A stretch of 64,000 nt of DNA from Ilyonectria destructans (taxonomy: Eukaryota > Ascomycota > Sordariomycetes > Hypocreales > Nectriaceae): positions 1,798,001 to 1,862,000 of the forward strand of contig JAHEWK010000003.1 in assembly GCA_020740775.1 (NCBI GenBank), read 5' to 3'. Each line of letters starts with the position of its first letter. The first letter of the stretch is position 1. The position numbers and the translations under genes are program-made. The notes beneath the pieces were generated by a model. It made no database searches. It worked only from the letters and a program-made list of their open reading frames with translations, and was not told the DNA's origin. Below are positions 1 through 12,461 of this stretch, one piece after another.

Positions 1-1979
1 TAGGCGGTGAGGAGCGCGAGCTGGGCCCCACTCATTTCCGTATAAAAGTTCGACGAGTCCTCCTCGGTTTGGTCTTTTTTTTTCTTTCTTCTTCACGTCG
101 ACAATACTTCAGTAAGCCTACCCCTACTAGAGAGCACTCTCCAGAGCGCCTTTGCTGGACTCTGGCGATCTCTCGTACCATCTCTCTTTGCGCAGCCCGC
201 TAACCCCCATCCGCAGGAGAATCATTTCTATAGTATTCGACCTTCTCTTGGTTCCCTAAAAGAGCCACAGATCCCACCCTGGTTGATGAGTGCATATCCT
301 CGACACCCTAGAGTGAATACCTTGGTCCTCTCGCTCTGTCCGCAAGGATGGCGGTGCTGCTTCATTGCGGTTACTGTATAGAGAGATGTTCACCTCTTGA
401 TGATCTCGACCCCGTTTGCGGTCTGCCTTCGGGCGCGCGCTCGGGGTGGGTGTTGATGGACGTCTGACAGGCGTTTCTTTTTCTTTTTCATTACTGTCTG
501 GGGCTTGCCTTGGACGTGAGGAAGAAGTGTTGTGATGAATGTGACGTCGACATCGCTGTCCCACGTTGAAGCTTCTGGCATTGTTTATGAGACTCATTTC
601 GGGATGTAGATTGCTCCACTAGTCAACCCGCCAGTGAACAAGCAGTGCATGGCTGTCGCCGGCTCGATGATGCCTGATGCAATTGCTCTGGGTAGACAGT
701 ACCAACCCCAGATGCCAGAGTAGATCTTCGAGCCCACCGCTACGTATGGCGCAGCGCGTCCAAGGTGTCGCGCCCATGGTGATATCTGAGGAGACAACAT
801 CTGGTAACTTCGTCCCATAGCAGGAGTTGCCAAATGGCCTGTGCCAATCGAGGTTCGTCACGTCTTGTTGGACATCCGTATGCTGGCCCTTGACGTCGTC
901 GTAGTCGGCATGAGTTACGTGCCGTGTCCCTCGCTATCTCGATCTTGAAACTCGAGGCTTCCAGCGTCGGGAAGACGTTTCCCCTTGCGCGTGGTAACTG
1001 GGAAGACCTGGTTCGACAAGCTGAGGTCGTGCAGAGACACGCGCTTCTTGGCTCTGCTTGTACCGGCATTCCAGTCCTCGACCCTAGTCAGGCCGTCTCC
1101 CTGCTAGCGAGATACGGCGTAATTCCACAAGCGGGTCTATCCCATGGTGCTCCTCCTATCGCTTTCGATGATCAACGCTGCGAACGGGCTCGAGGTGAGT
1201 GCCAAAGGCTGTCTGTCTGGAGGACTTAAAGGAACAATCTCCCAAGGGTCTTTTATGGGCGGAATGAACCGAGACAGCTGAGCAAGAACTGTTGCTCCCC
1301 GTCAATGATGGTCGACGGGACTAGTAGTGCGAGAGCGGATACGAGCGCCACACTTCAAGGTGTTTTCTGTGCCTATATCGGCAAATAAATGCCAAAAGTT
1401 CATATTGGCCGACACCAGCAGCTTTGTAACCCCCAGTTTGAGCCGCTTGTGAGCCATGCATATCCAGAGCGGTCCATGGAAGCGCTCTCCCACGCTGATT
1501 CGAAGATTAGAGGAGACAAGTACTAAATTACAGCAACTACTGTGCGAGATATTCATATCTTTTATCTAGTACTTTGATCAGCAGTTTAGCGTTGATCCAA
1601 TTAGAGTTGGGAAGTCATTTTGATCGGTAGCGACCTGTCCGCGAGCAGGCAGTGGTGTTTTCAACTTCTTGATGTCCCAATCACCTCAGTCTAATGGTTT
1701 GTTCGCACAGTTTCATATGGGAATCATGCATGGGTGACAATAGTCATTGTTATATTGTTACTGCAAACTGCACTACCCTGGGACACCTCTCACTTAGGCA
1801 CCATTCCCCGCCCTTGCCCTATTCTGCGACCCATAGTGTTATCTTCGATACTAAGTGTGCCACCATGGATGTTATGCCCTGAGCCTCGGGCTGGGCGATT
1901 TTTGACGGGTGAAATTGAGCCCAAACCTTCAATCTTCTGAGATCTGTCGGGTGGTATTCCAGGGTGGTAGGTGCATCTT
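1..1979. other. Unresolved region without a confident gene
   Basis: No reading frame here has a recognisable domain or a convincing start. A TATA-like box (TATAAAAG, 41-48) followed by a T/C-rich tract at about 70-95 looks like a plus-strand fungal core promoter. However, the only short plus-strand openings after it (for example from 287 or 924) have no family I recognise and no clear splice chain. Minus-strand openings at 594-833 are equally unsupported. The stretch could hold a decayed or lineage-specific gene. It is recorded as unassigned. Confidence 0.4.
41..48 (+). promoter_or_regulatory. TATA-like element followed by a pyrimidine tract
   Basis: TATAAAAG is followed within about 30-50 bases by a long T/C run, the usual order in highly expressed ascomycete promoters. 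No convincing gene was found downstream, so the assignment is weak. Confidence 0.25.
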
Positions 1980-2676
1980 CTAGGGCGACAACTTGGCTTC
2001 GTCCCATTCCGCGGCCACCACACTCTCAGGAGCAGAGACGATGAAGGTGAATTTCCGCTGATTGAGAATGTCGGCTATAGTTTTGCCACCAACAACGGGC
2101 TCGTTTGCCGTGAAAAACGCCATGATGGGGTGGAAACGCGTCCGAAAGGGCATCCCCTTGCCAAACATATAGAGGTCTGCACCATCCTTCAGGCAGACCT
2201 CGACTACCGTCATGTCTCCATCGCCGGTGAACTTGCCACGTATGGTAGAATCCAGCGGGTAGATGGTGGAGACAATTTGGCCGCGTGGGAACTGGACATC
2301 GATGGTATGCTCATCAAGCCGGGCAACCAGGCCGGGCATGACTTCAACTGTAAAGTAATCAGCCCCCATTCGTGTATCAGCAATGCGGGCTATGGGAATT
2401 CAAACACTCACAGCGATAGAGTCGGTTAAACATGTGAGGGGTGTGGTTCAAAGCACCGAGGGGGATAGTCAAATTGAAGCCCATCCAAGGGGGTGCTCTC
2501 GAGCCAAAAGGACCGGCAACGGCGGTCTTCTGGGAAACAATATCCAGGCCCATGGGGGAGCCAACGACGAGACCTTTTCCGCCGAACATAGGGCCATCCA
2601 TGCCGTCGATCAGCATTACGCATGGCTTCACGAATTTGTCGCCCTGGCCAGCGGCGTCTCTAGTCGACTGAGACAT
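1980..2676 (-). CDS. Small hypothetical protein, two exons, about 210 aa
   Basis: The predicted exons are 2676-2412 and 2347-1980, joined across a 64-nt intron (donor GTGAGTG, acceptor TTTACAG). The join restores phase exactly and gives 210 residues. No signal peptide or membrane segment is visible. The middle and C-terminal parts alternate hydrophobic and charged residues, with several Gly/Pro turns, as in a compact beta-rich protein. I do not recognise the family. The start ATG at 2676 sits just downstream of a possible 5'UTR intron acceptor (CCCGACAG), which leaves open an extra upstream exon. The gene lies beyond the 3' end of the large STAND gene, on the same strand, separated by about 750 bases. 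The intron and its phase closure favour a real gene. Confidence 0.55.
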
Positions 2677-3423
2677 GTTGCGCAGAGGTTGATGAACCTG
2701 TCGGGAAATATTAGTTCAGGATTCTTGAGCGGCATATAGAATGATAAAAGCAGTACCGGAAGTAGATTGTTGAATGTTACGAAAGTCTGGGCACTGGAGA
2801 GACTAAGTCTACGTAGCCAGGGTTGATCATTCACAGAGGAGATTGTTGAAAGGAGAAGAAAGAAAGCCTCTGTTCCCTGGTAACAAGTTTCTTTTATTCT
2901 AGGGTGTAAACAATCGCCAACCGTGAATGAGTGTCAGCCTGATGGACAGGCCCGTTTTTGTGTGCCATGTTTGCTGCAATACATGGTGAGGATCCAGGAG
3001 TGAATTGCTTTGTGTAGGCGCTGATGGGAGGCGTAGTCCTCAGTGAAGAGGATGTTCTGGCATGATTGTCCTGCTGTGGTGTCACTTCAAGAACGGATGT
3101 TCACTTTGCATCGGCAGTGTTCCGCTGGATTCTGACGTTGGGATAGCTAAGAAATGTTTGTGTGCCAATCTTCTGAATACTCCTCTGACTTCCCAGTCTC
3201 CGCCTTTCCTCTCCGTCTCTCCCCCTCAAACTGTAAAACACCCCGTTTCTCCCAGTCACTATGACCCTAAGATGCTGTATCAATCACGCCACGAATTTGG
3301 GTCAAACATCAACTTCTTGCCAAACTTTCGAAGCAGTTGAACTAGCCTGCTCATTGTTCGAAGGAGGCTCACCAAAAATCGTGAAGAACATCCCTTCAGT
3401 AACGGGCATCTCTGGGCCGTGTT
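2677..3423. other. Intergenic, no gene seen
   Basis: This lies between the small unknown gene and the tail of the NACHT-ankyrin gene. It presumably holds the promoter of the former and the 3'UTR of the latter. Short openings have no recognisable content. Confidence 0.5.
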
Positions 3424-3798
3424 TCAACAGCACACCGGGGTCTCTAGGTGGTGCGAATAGGTAACGATTTTGGGCGCCGGCTTGGTGGAGAGGTGAATCG
3501 CGGGACGGTGTTGAAGCAGAAGCCGCGTCATTGTAAACTTATCGTAGTTCTTCGTGTGCCTGTTGGCAACTTCGACGACATCTTCAGACGTGGTAGCCGA
3601 AAATCGATTCAGCAAAAGTTCCAGGTCGACGAAACATTGTGATGCTTTGAACATGTCTTCTGTAACGACAAGATCGGGAGATCGTTTCCACACCTCATCC
3701 AGTAGCAGCTTTCTCCCACTCACATTAGATCGAGACCTAAAGCCTCCTAGACCCAACACACGGATAACGAGCGACGGTTTTCCGATTGTCTCTGAGCT
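3424..3798 (-). other. Ankyrin-tail-like coding remnant or alternative last exon of the STAND gene
   Basis: Past the stop codon of the NACHT-ankyrin gene (3839-3841) an open frame continues on the same strand for about 125 codons. Its composition is like the end of the main frame: spaced segments with LLLDEV, TEDMFKA, LELLLNRF and TRLLLQH resemble the degenerate C-terminal repeats of large fungal ankyrin proteins. A 49-nt intron from 3847 to 3799 (donor GTGCTG, acceptor ACTAG) would skip the stop and keep the frame, extending the protein to about 2,543 aa. The donor is weak and no good branch site is seen. A decayed end or an alternative 3' exon is equally possible. Confidence 0.45.
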
Positions 3799-3838
3799 CT
3801 AGTCTTGAAGACGCTTGATCAAGCCAAGATCAGAGACT

Positions 3839-6800
3839 TTACAGCACATCCGCAGTGACCTTGGAACCGGCTTGAAAATCCAGGAGTAGGCTGGCCATCC
3901 TGGAGTTTGCAGCAGCTTTTAGCATCATCTCTGTAACCCCTAGTCCACCAGTTCGTTCCATGATTGCGTGGAGTTCGTCTTTGCTTATAGTACCATCAGA
4001 GGACAGTGCGGCACATACAACTCGTTCAGAGAGAGCGGTGTCGTTGTAGAGATCTGAGTCATCTAATAGTTGTCTCAACTCCCCGGATTCAGCAGCATTT
4101 CTCACGAGATCTTCGGAAATTGAAATCTTGCCTCCTGCTTGTAAAAGGATATCCACCAAGGCTTTCTTGTGTTCACACTTTCTGTTGTCACCTTGGCGTC
4201 GATGACGACGATTGTCCATTTGCAGGATAGTAACTTCGAGCGGAAGCTTGCCATCAGCATCGAGCGCGGTTGCGTCCGCTCCATGCTCAAGCAATTCTCG
4301 GACAGAGTCAACATCAGCCAGCTTTCCAGCAATATGGAGCGGAGTTCCAAATTTCTGATGAACCTGTTTCGTGTCGGCTCCATGCTCGAGTAGCAACTTG
4401 ACCATGTCGGGTTGGTGTGTCACCAAAGCAGCGAACAGCGCATGCAAAAAAGTCCCGCCAGTCTCATTGACACTTGCTCCTTTGTCGAGGATTTGCTTTA
4501 CGATGGCCTTGCTTCCAGTCAGACACGCAAGGTGCAACGGCGGGCCAACCATTGGCGGTCCCTCGGCGCTTGCCTCCATCGCCTGTCCCAGCCAGGAGGT
4601 GGCCACGTTGCCTGGACGGGCGTTGTTCTTCAACAAAACCTCCACAATCTTCTCACACCGATCCAGGTGCTGGGGCTTGACTGGAGGAGGTGGATAGTCG
4701 CTACCTACCGACCACGTGCTCCCAACACAGCCTAGAGTGCCACGTTCCAAAGAACCCATAAACTCCGTCGAGTACTCAAATCGTGGTGCGGAGCAAGCCA
4801 TCACAGCTGCCATCAGAGGTGTTCCGTGCTCTTTGCTGATATTATCTACATCTGCTCCGTGATTGAGCAGAATCTGAATAATCGAGGGATGCAAATAAAA
4901 GGCCGCAGCATGAAGTGGATAGCATCCTTGATCATCTGACTGATTGGGGTCCATGCCTTGCTTAAGCATGCGCTTCACTACTAGTTCGGATCCGATAGTA
5001 CAGCCTTGGATGAATCGTTTCGCGGTGGCAGGGACATAATCAAGCAGAATTCCCATCCTTTTTTCGTCGCCTAGCCGGACGACGCCCGAGAATGCTTGGT
5101 CGATGGCGCGCTCTGGGTCATCGGCGCCCAATGCGATCTCAAGCAAAAGCTCCAGGATGCGAGTATTTGCCGAGTTCCTGCAGGCATCTCTGAGAGCATT
5201 GGGCATATTCCTCCCTGTTACCTTAGCACCAGCCGCCAGCAAGTCCTGGACAATATCGGCATAGCCTTCGCTGGCGGCAAATGTCAGCGCGCTCATCGCT
5301 CGGACGGAATAGTTGACATTGGCCTTGTGCTGGATCAGAAGCTGGACAATCTGTGTCGAGCCGTTTTCAGCCGCAAATATGAGCGCGTGAAAGCCTTCAT
5401 TAACTTTCTTGTTCACATTGGCGCCGCGGGCCAAGAGAAGTTGGATGACATCGATATGTCCGGCCTTGACAGCTGCACTCAAAGGACTGGCGTACGCATC
5501 CTCAAAAGAGGACCTCCAAACCAGCATCTGCCCCGTAACATCTACAGGAGCCCCAGCATCAAGCAAAGCGGTAACAATTGCCAAGTTGCCTTGCTCGGCA
5601 CTCAGAATCAGCGGATGATGCTCGAGCCCAACCTTCGGCCGGGTCGAGCTCTCTGAGACACCTCCAGACACGTCTGCTCCGGCTGCTAGAAGTGCCTCAA
5701 CAATCCCAAGTTTGCCAACTCCAACTGCTAGTTGTAAAGCAGTCGGAGATTTATATTTCCTGCCACTGTGCGATATCGTGTCTGTGTCGAATGCGAGATA
5801 CATGTCTGCGCCATGATCGAGCAGCAGGTGAACGACTAGTTCGTTGCCGCTCATTATTGCAGCCCGTAATGCCGTTTGCCATCGCCCTTGAAGAATATTG
5901 ACATTGGCACCTGCCTCCAGGAGCTTCGTGACCATGGGCAAATGCCCAAATCGCGATGCAGCCTGGAGAGCTGTACCATAGTAATGCCCCAAGGCATTGA
6001 CTTTCATACCCCGCGAGAGGAGCATGTTAAGGTATGAATAATCGCCGAGGCAGACAGCCATCTGAAGGACAAGTCCATACTTCTCGTCGGAAGCTCTCAA
6101 CTGGGGAAAGCGTGACATAAGAGTGTGGATAACAGCACCAGGCCCATCCTTGAATACGTATTCAAGCGGCTTTGCAACCCTAAAACGGCCATCAGGAGCG
6201 CCCATGATATCTTGGAAGTCTGTAGAGGACATTTGCCCAGCAAAGTACTTTAATGGCTGCTGATGAAGCTTCTCCACCTCAGCTTCATCGTTGGGAAGAT
6301 TTGCACCTGCGTCCAAGAGCATACTGGTGATGCTCGCGGCCGAAATCTCCCGTCCTGCCGCCCTGAATATACTAGAGCCTTCCCCGTTGACTGAATTGAC
6401 GTCTGCACCAGCCTCAATCAACAGCTGAATGGCTTTTTCGGTACAGATATCTGCAGCTGCTTGAATGGGAAATATCTCATGGGCTCCCAAATCATTGGGG
6501 TTGGCGCCATGTTCAAGAAGGATCTTGATGACTTCTTCATGTTGAGATATGTCACTGTTATGGATTTCACTAAAGTCCAATTCAAGAATGTCGAAATCAA
6601 TATCGTTCGGATCAAATCTAGGACCAAATCCTCGAATTGCGGCTTGCAGTGGCGAGGTGTAGGACGGGGGGCCACGAGAATCGGACCTGCCCCCGAAATA
6701 ATTGAATCTCCTTTCCATTCTTCGTCTCCGCGGTTCCTCCTCGATTGGCGTGTCGGGAACAACTTTGTTGACATCGGCAGATAGTTCCTGGACCAGGTAC

Positions 6801-9800
6801 CGGACAATGTCGCTATGTCCGCTTCTGCAAGAAGACACCAATGCGTGACCAATGTGTTTGCCAATGCGTTTGGCATCAGAAGGTGTCGCTTGGCAGTAGG
6901 AAATGAGGAACTTGAGGATATCCAGGTAACCATTTCTAGCGGCGCCGATAACATAATCCTTGGAGATTCTGATCATACCCTTCAGGGCCTCAGAACTCAG
7001 AAGCATGTCAACGACTGCTGTGTGCCCCTTCATAACAGCCAGCTGAAGGCCGTCGCTCAAGTCAATCGACTTCAGTTGCCTGAGATTCGTTGACTCTAGG
7101 ATGGCCTTCAGCAGATCTAAGCGCGGAAATTCGCAAGCGGCTTCAAACTGATTGCGCACCTCTTTCCTGTCCATACTGTTGGCTTCTTTGTATTTCTGGG
7201 CCGCCGTCCGGACCATCGCTTTCAGTTGGTCGACTTGATCCGTGGAACAATATTGGGTCGCCTTGGCTAATGCAACATCAATCACATTGGAGTGTTCGTA
7301 GTCCCGACCGCGAGCAGCTCTGATAACTGATTTAATGTACGACTCAAGCGGGATCCTGGGAGCAACGTATTCAATGAGGACTTCGAGAACCGATGAGTGG
7401 CCTTCTCTAGCGGCTATGCCGGCTGCTTCTGTGACATGCTCGTCACGAATGTCCAGAGCCTCCGATTTGCCGAGGATCAACACAACCACGTCCTTGTTTC
7501 CAAGAGCAGCGCTTCTGAAAAGCGAGTTCGAGCTACTATATGAACCCATAGGCTTTCTGGAGCAGGTTGGCTCTGGCGATGGAGGGTCACCCAGTGACGA
7601 GGAGCCCTTCTCCGCCCGAAAGATGGCATCAAGGCTGGCGGGAGGCATTGGTGATGGATCTGGTTCCTCGTCGTATTGCAGGGGTCTGGAGACAAGATTC
7701 TTGCGTCCGGGAGATGCATCTCGCAGTAAGGCTCTGTACTTTGATGGACTTCCGGATAAGCCGCAAAGATCTCCGATGTCAGAATTGAACTCGCGGTAAC
7801 CGTGATCCAGCATGAGCGCCACAACGTCTGGATTGCCCCCGTCAATCGCTGCAAGGAATGGGTTCTCAGATTTCCTCCAAACCCTCACAGTCGCACCAGC
7901 ACCGAGTAATACCTTTGTCGTGGCGAAAGAGCCATGGGATGCGGCCGCTCGCAAGGCAGTTCTGTTAAATCCAGACTTTTGGTTGACTTTGGCACCCGCT
8001 TGGAGGAGGAGCTGGACAATGTCTGTATGAGCTTTGAGCGCGGCAAGATGGAGCGCAGTACCAGTAGTCCCGCTGGCGTCAACATCGGCCCCATGTCGAA
8101 GAAGCAATAGGACAAGAGTACGGTGGTTCAATAAGCTCGCCGTTGCTAGGGGTGTGCCAAATTTCCCCTCCGTCTCAATGCCCATACCCTTCTCAAGTAG
8201 AAACTCAATCAGATGTGCGCGTCCATACAGCACAGCAATGGCAACGGCATCCTCTGGGAAGATTCTCGTACTGTCGGTGTTCACAGAAAGAGACCAGCGT
8301 AGAACATCGAGACGGCCACCTTCAATAGCCTTCCTGGCAACTGCCTTCATTTGATCCTCATTCCACTCCGAGATTTTCAGTGACGTAAAAACGGGCTGTT
8401 GGAGTTGCTGGAGAACTTGCAGGAACCCAGCCTGCGCAGCACCTAGAACTGCCCGTTCATAGTCGGCTGCTGTCTGGAGTACGCTCCCGTTTTGGAGAAG
8501 GCGAAGAGCAACTCCCTCTCGACCGCCCTGATATGCGGCCTCAAGAGCATTGACAACCGAAGTTCCACACCGCGTCGAGGCGCCATGCTCAAGCAGCTTG
8601 CCTACTATGTCTATGTGACCTGCAAAACAGGCGGCATTCAATGGACTGCCGTGTCTTCCGCCTTGAACATCTATCTCAGCGCCATGGTTTATCAGAGTTG
8701 AAATGACAGAGATGTGTCCAAAAGCAGCAGCAAGATAGATGGGAGAGTGGCCCTGGTGGGTTTTGCAATAAAGATCAACTCCCAGAGTAGCTTGCAAAAC
8801 AAGTTCGAGGATTTTATCCAACCCGAAGGCGCTGACTATGAATAGCAGCGCTTCCTTGGTGTTTGCGACTCCACCAACAGCCTCTTTCGAGACATGGCCA
8901 TTCGGAAAATGCTCGACGAGAAGCTGAATTTTGTCGAGCCAGATTCCGAACATGGAGGTAATATCGAAATTCTCGTCGAAAAGAAAGGCCAATACCAGTT
9001 TGCACAGAGCATCGTCCAACTGTTCATCTTGAACGGCTTTGAAATGGACCGGCCAGTATGCTGCAGCATAAGCATAAATACTGCCATTTGCTGATAACAT
9101 GTCGCAGTCTACTGGTGGACCTCGTGAGCAAGCTTCCAAGCAGAGTTCGGTAAGAAGTTTTTGTCCTGAGATGGGGGAGAAGAGGTCAATATTGGCCAAA
9201 TACTTTTTAACAGAGGAGTGCGAAAAGCGCAAGGTATTGCACCTTGGGTCCAGCACAATCAGGCCAGAGCACATTTCCATTAATTGTGGTAACGTCAAAG
9301 TGCTGTCACTTGTTGTCGCCACAGCTGATAGGAAGGCCGAAGGAGTTAGGGGCTCTCTCATGTAGAGAAGCAGTGAGAATGCAGTGATGGCCGGAGTGCG
9401 AGCCGGGCCTGTCTCTTCAAGGACCTTCTCCAGGATGTGCTCATACATGCTGTTCAAATCCGCGGAAACATTGTTCCTCAATGCAAACATGATGCCCTCG
9501 TCAGTCCGTTCGCTAGTTAGGCGTTTGATCTGCAGCTGTGCTAAGACGAAACTGACTCAGGTTAGCAGGTATACAAGACCGGCAGCAGAAAGAAACCCTC
9601 ACCTCTCACCAGCCTTGTCGAGAAGCGCCTGTCGCAACACGCCTCTCAAAGTAGGCCAAACTTTACCATCAACCCATCCCGCTGCCAGGGCGGTATCAAG
9701 TTCGCGATTGACAAAAGACTCCATGTCACTATGAACTTCCTGAGCCGTAACGTTAATTACCTCGTTTAGAGACAGTGCTGAGAGGAGTTGGTCGTTGTTG

Positions 9801-11445
9801 GTGGATATGAGCACCTTCACCACATTCTCCGAGTTCATAACGATGCTCTCCAAACCACCAATGATTGAGCGACTGTCTTTCCCCTTGATATGATCAATAC
9901 CGCCAACGATGATGGTTAGAGATTCTTGCCCAGCTATTTCAAGAATTAGCCGTACGCAGTCATCGCTTGTCAATTTGTCAACGTCGACCTCATTGACTCG
10001 CGCCAAAGCGGAACGACGCTCAAAGTCAGACCAAAGTGCGTTATGAACCTTGGACTTTTCGGCTCTGCCAAAAGCCAATTGACTTAGAATGGTACGCATC
10101 ACGTCATTTGACGAAGATCGACCTCGCTCAAACTCTTCGCTTGAGCAATAAATGTAAGCAAATGGAGCTGCAGTCGGATATTTCGTGGTAGTCGTGATCA
10201 AATCATCCACCACGACAGAACACAACGTCGTCTTTCCACATCCTAGAATACCCTGAAGCGACAAAATGGACGAGGAGTTCGATGTATGCCATGATTTATA
10301 CCGCGGGTCGTTGAGCAGCCACTGTCCAAAGCCCGGCATCCTATAGTCCGAGATGAACTGATGATGTTCATGGCACTTCAATGGAGAGAGCCAGTCCAGC
10401 ATTTTTGTGTGTTCTTCCTCGTTCAATGAATACCAAGACTCGGTTGTTTGATCAGAAAGGCGTATGAAGTCTAGTTCAAGGAAATCAGATATCTGGGCGT
10501 CTGTCCAACTTGCGAGGCGAAGCACGTTAGTTGTGTGGTCGAGTATTTTCTCGGTGAATTCAGCATCATCTCCTACTCGAGACTGGCTTTTGACCGCGGG
10601 GACTAATACAATTAGTTAAATTTCATCATCTCGAGATACAAATAAAAGCGAGAAGCCAAGCTGGGGAAGTGCTGACATACCGAGTGGGTTGCCTTTGAAG
10701 TCGCTCACCATTCTCCCGAGGTGAGTGAGAATTTGGGCATAGAGGTGCGTAAGGGCTTCCGCTGCGGTCTCATGCGCTGGTGAACTCCTTTGTTCGAGGT
10801 ATTGGCTCTCAAATTCGTAGCATCTGGTAATCAGGCGAGCAATGACGTCCTGTGACAGCTTTAGTACTCTAATTCAGACACCAAAGACGCTCTGTCCAGA
10901 CGAAATCGACAACTTGGAACTGATAACGTCCATTTGTACTTGTGCAGTTTGGAGAAATATCCAAGTGAAGATAATACACACCAGCTGATTGCATCTATTG
11001 GCAAATTCCTTGACGCTGCTGAAAGCTGCTCGTAGAAGAAATCGAATGGCGGCCCAAGGAAACGAAGCATTTATCGGGTCTGACTGGACAGTCATATTGC
11101 CTCGTTCGTTGAATCGTCGAGCTGAATCTGCTACTTTTTCTAACAGGTCGCGCATGATGATTTGATTGCCATCGCTTTTCAATATCCACCGCTTTCGGAT
11201 ACACTCTTGCTGTCTTTCGTTGACGGTTTCCAACACAGCGGGCTGGGAAACGGTCAGTGAGGTCAACTGATACAAAGGCTCGCCCAGGCTTCAAGGTCAC
11301 ATACCAGAATATCGCGTTTTTGCATCCTGACTGCCGTCTTCAAATATGATTTGAGGTCTTCATCCGTTATCAACTCCAGCGCCTTGTCCCAGATGCTCTC
11401 GACGCGCGTCAAATCAGCCAAGGCTGGTTCGGAAAGTGGCGCCAT
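3839..11445 (-). CDS. NACHT-ankyrin STAND protein (fungal NLR-like), about 2,421 aa
   Basis: Five exons are predicted: 11445-11305, 11242-10982, 10849-10681, 10602-9610 and 9540-3839. They sum to a multiple of three. The introns have GTATGT, GTGTGT, GTATGT and GTGAGA donors, and acceptors preceded by TACTAA or GCTAAC branch sites. Residues 1 to about 250 form a helical N-terminal region of the type placed before NACHT in fungi. The P-loop GILGCGKTTL lies at about 306-315, with a NACHT/winged-helix region up to about 600. From about residue 760 to the end there is a very long series of ankyrin repeats, many with the LLLxxGA and TALxxAA signatures. Such proteins are predicted cytosolic signal-transducing NTPases, and some family members act in heterokaryon incompatibility. 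The function of this one is inferred. The Walker B segment reads IIVGGIDHI, so the usual first Asp is Gly. There is no recognised effector domain at the N terminus. Confidence 0.88.
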
Positions 11446-12461
11446 GGCGGGAACGGGTATGATTGGCGAATGCGCTGTTTTGGTGTGGAAGGTGAAATCT
11501 GCTCAGGTCTCTAGACGTCCAAAAAGTCTTCAAATAGCTTGTTCAAGACCACAGTTTGTAAGGGCAGAGCCAGCGAGGTCAAGCGGTCAGCGATTGAGTC
11601 CTATTTTAAAACTTGGTTGCTGGGTGTTGGTTGTTGGCTGGTGGTTGTTGGCTGGTGGTTGGTGCCTATACCAGGATGCCCTTGCATCCTGCTGAGTCAC
11701 TGCGAAGCTGCGCCACAGACGACGTTTCATGATTGCCATGGATTTGGACAAAATATTGCGCTGATGAACGAGGAGAGTCCTTTGCTTCTCACAGCGGCTT
11801 TCTCAGGGCACCATTTGGGGAGAAACCATCATTTAGTGGGGGTTCCAGTCATTCTAGCCAGTTCTCGCGACACATAGCTGCAAGCGTCGTGACAGCCGAG
11901 ACCCCCGCTAGGCTGACCTCCACTATAATTCAGGGCTGTTTCTGCATCATACAATGCCATCTCCCCTGCAAATTGTTCAGTCGATGTCAATTCCAACTCG
12001 TTCGAATTAGCTGTTCCGGTCGGGCAGTTGTTCCTCCGTCTCTAGAGGATCTGGCTGAACTTGCAGGATGACCATTGATGCACCAACCCCTGCAGCATTC
12101 GTTGTTAGCCTGGTCACCCAGGTTGCGATAAAAGTATCTGCACACGCCATTGTGGTATCGTCAACGCGTATTCAAATGCGATTTTCACCACCAGGGCGCA
12201 TTCAAATTTAAATTGGTATATACCAAAATGAAGCCCTGTTTCAGTGCTTCGATCTTTTATACACTCATCTAGGGCAAGTGCCACTTGTTCTACCCGACGA
12301 GGAAGTGAATCCACCCGCTTCCAACCAAGGACGAGAATGTGTTATCACTGATCATGACCAACAGATGGTGAATAAATGAATTAACAATAGAATAATAATG
12401 ACATCACTCCAGGATATCTTTTACGTCTCATCATCTCAGATCATGGTATGCAAAACCTCCA
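11446..12461. other. Intergenic region, promoter side of the STAND gene
   Basis: About 1 kb between the start of the STAND gene and the stop of the GPCR gene. No gene is seen. It contains a G/T-rich minisatellite at 11629-11662. Confidence 0.5.
11629..11662. repeat. 14-bp G/T-rich tandem repeat
   Basis: Two full copies of a 14-base unit (GGTTGTTGGCTGGT) are followed by a partial third, inside a wider TTGG-rich tract starting near 11613. The repeat lies about 180-220 bp upstream of the STAND start codon. Confidence 0.75.
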
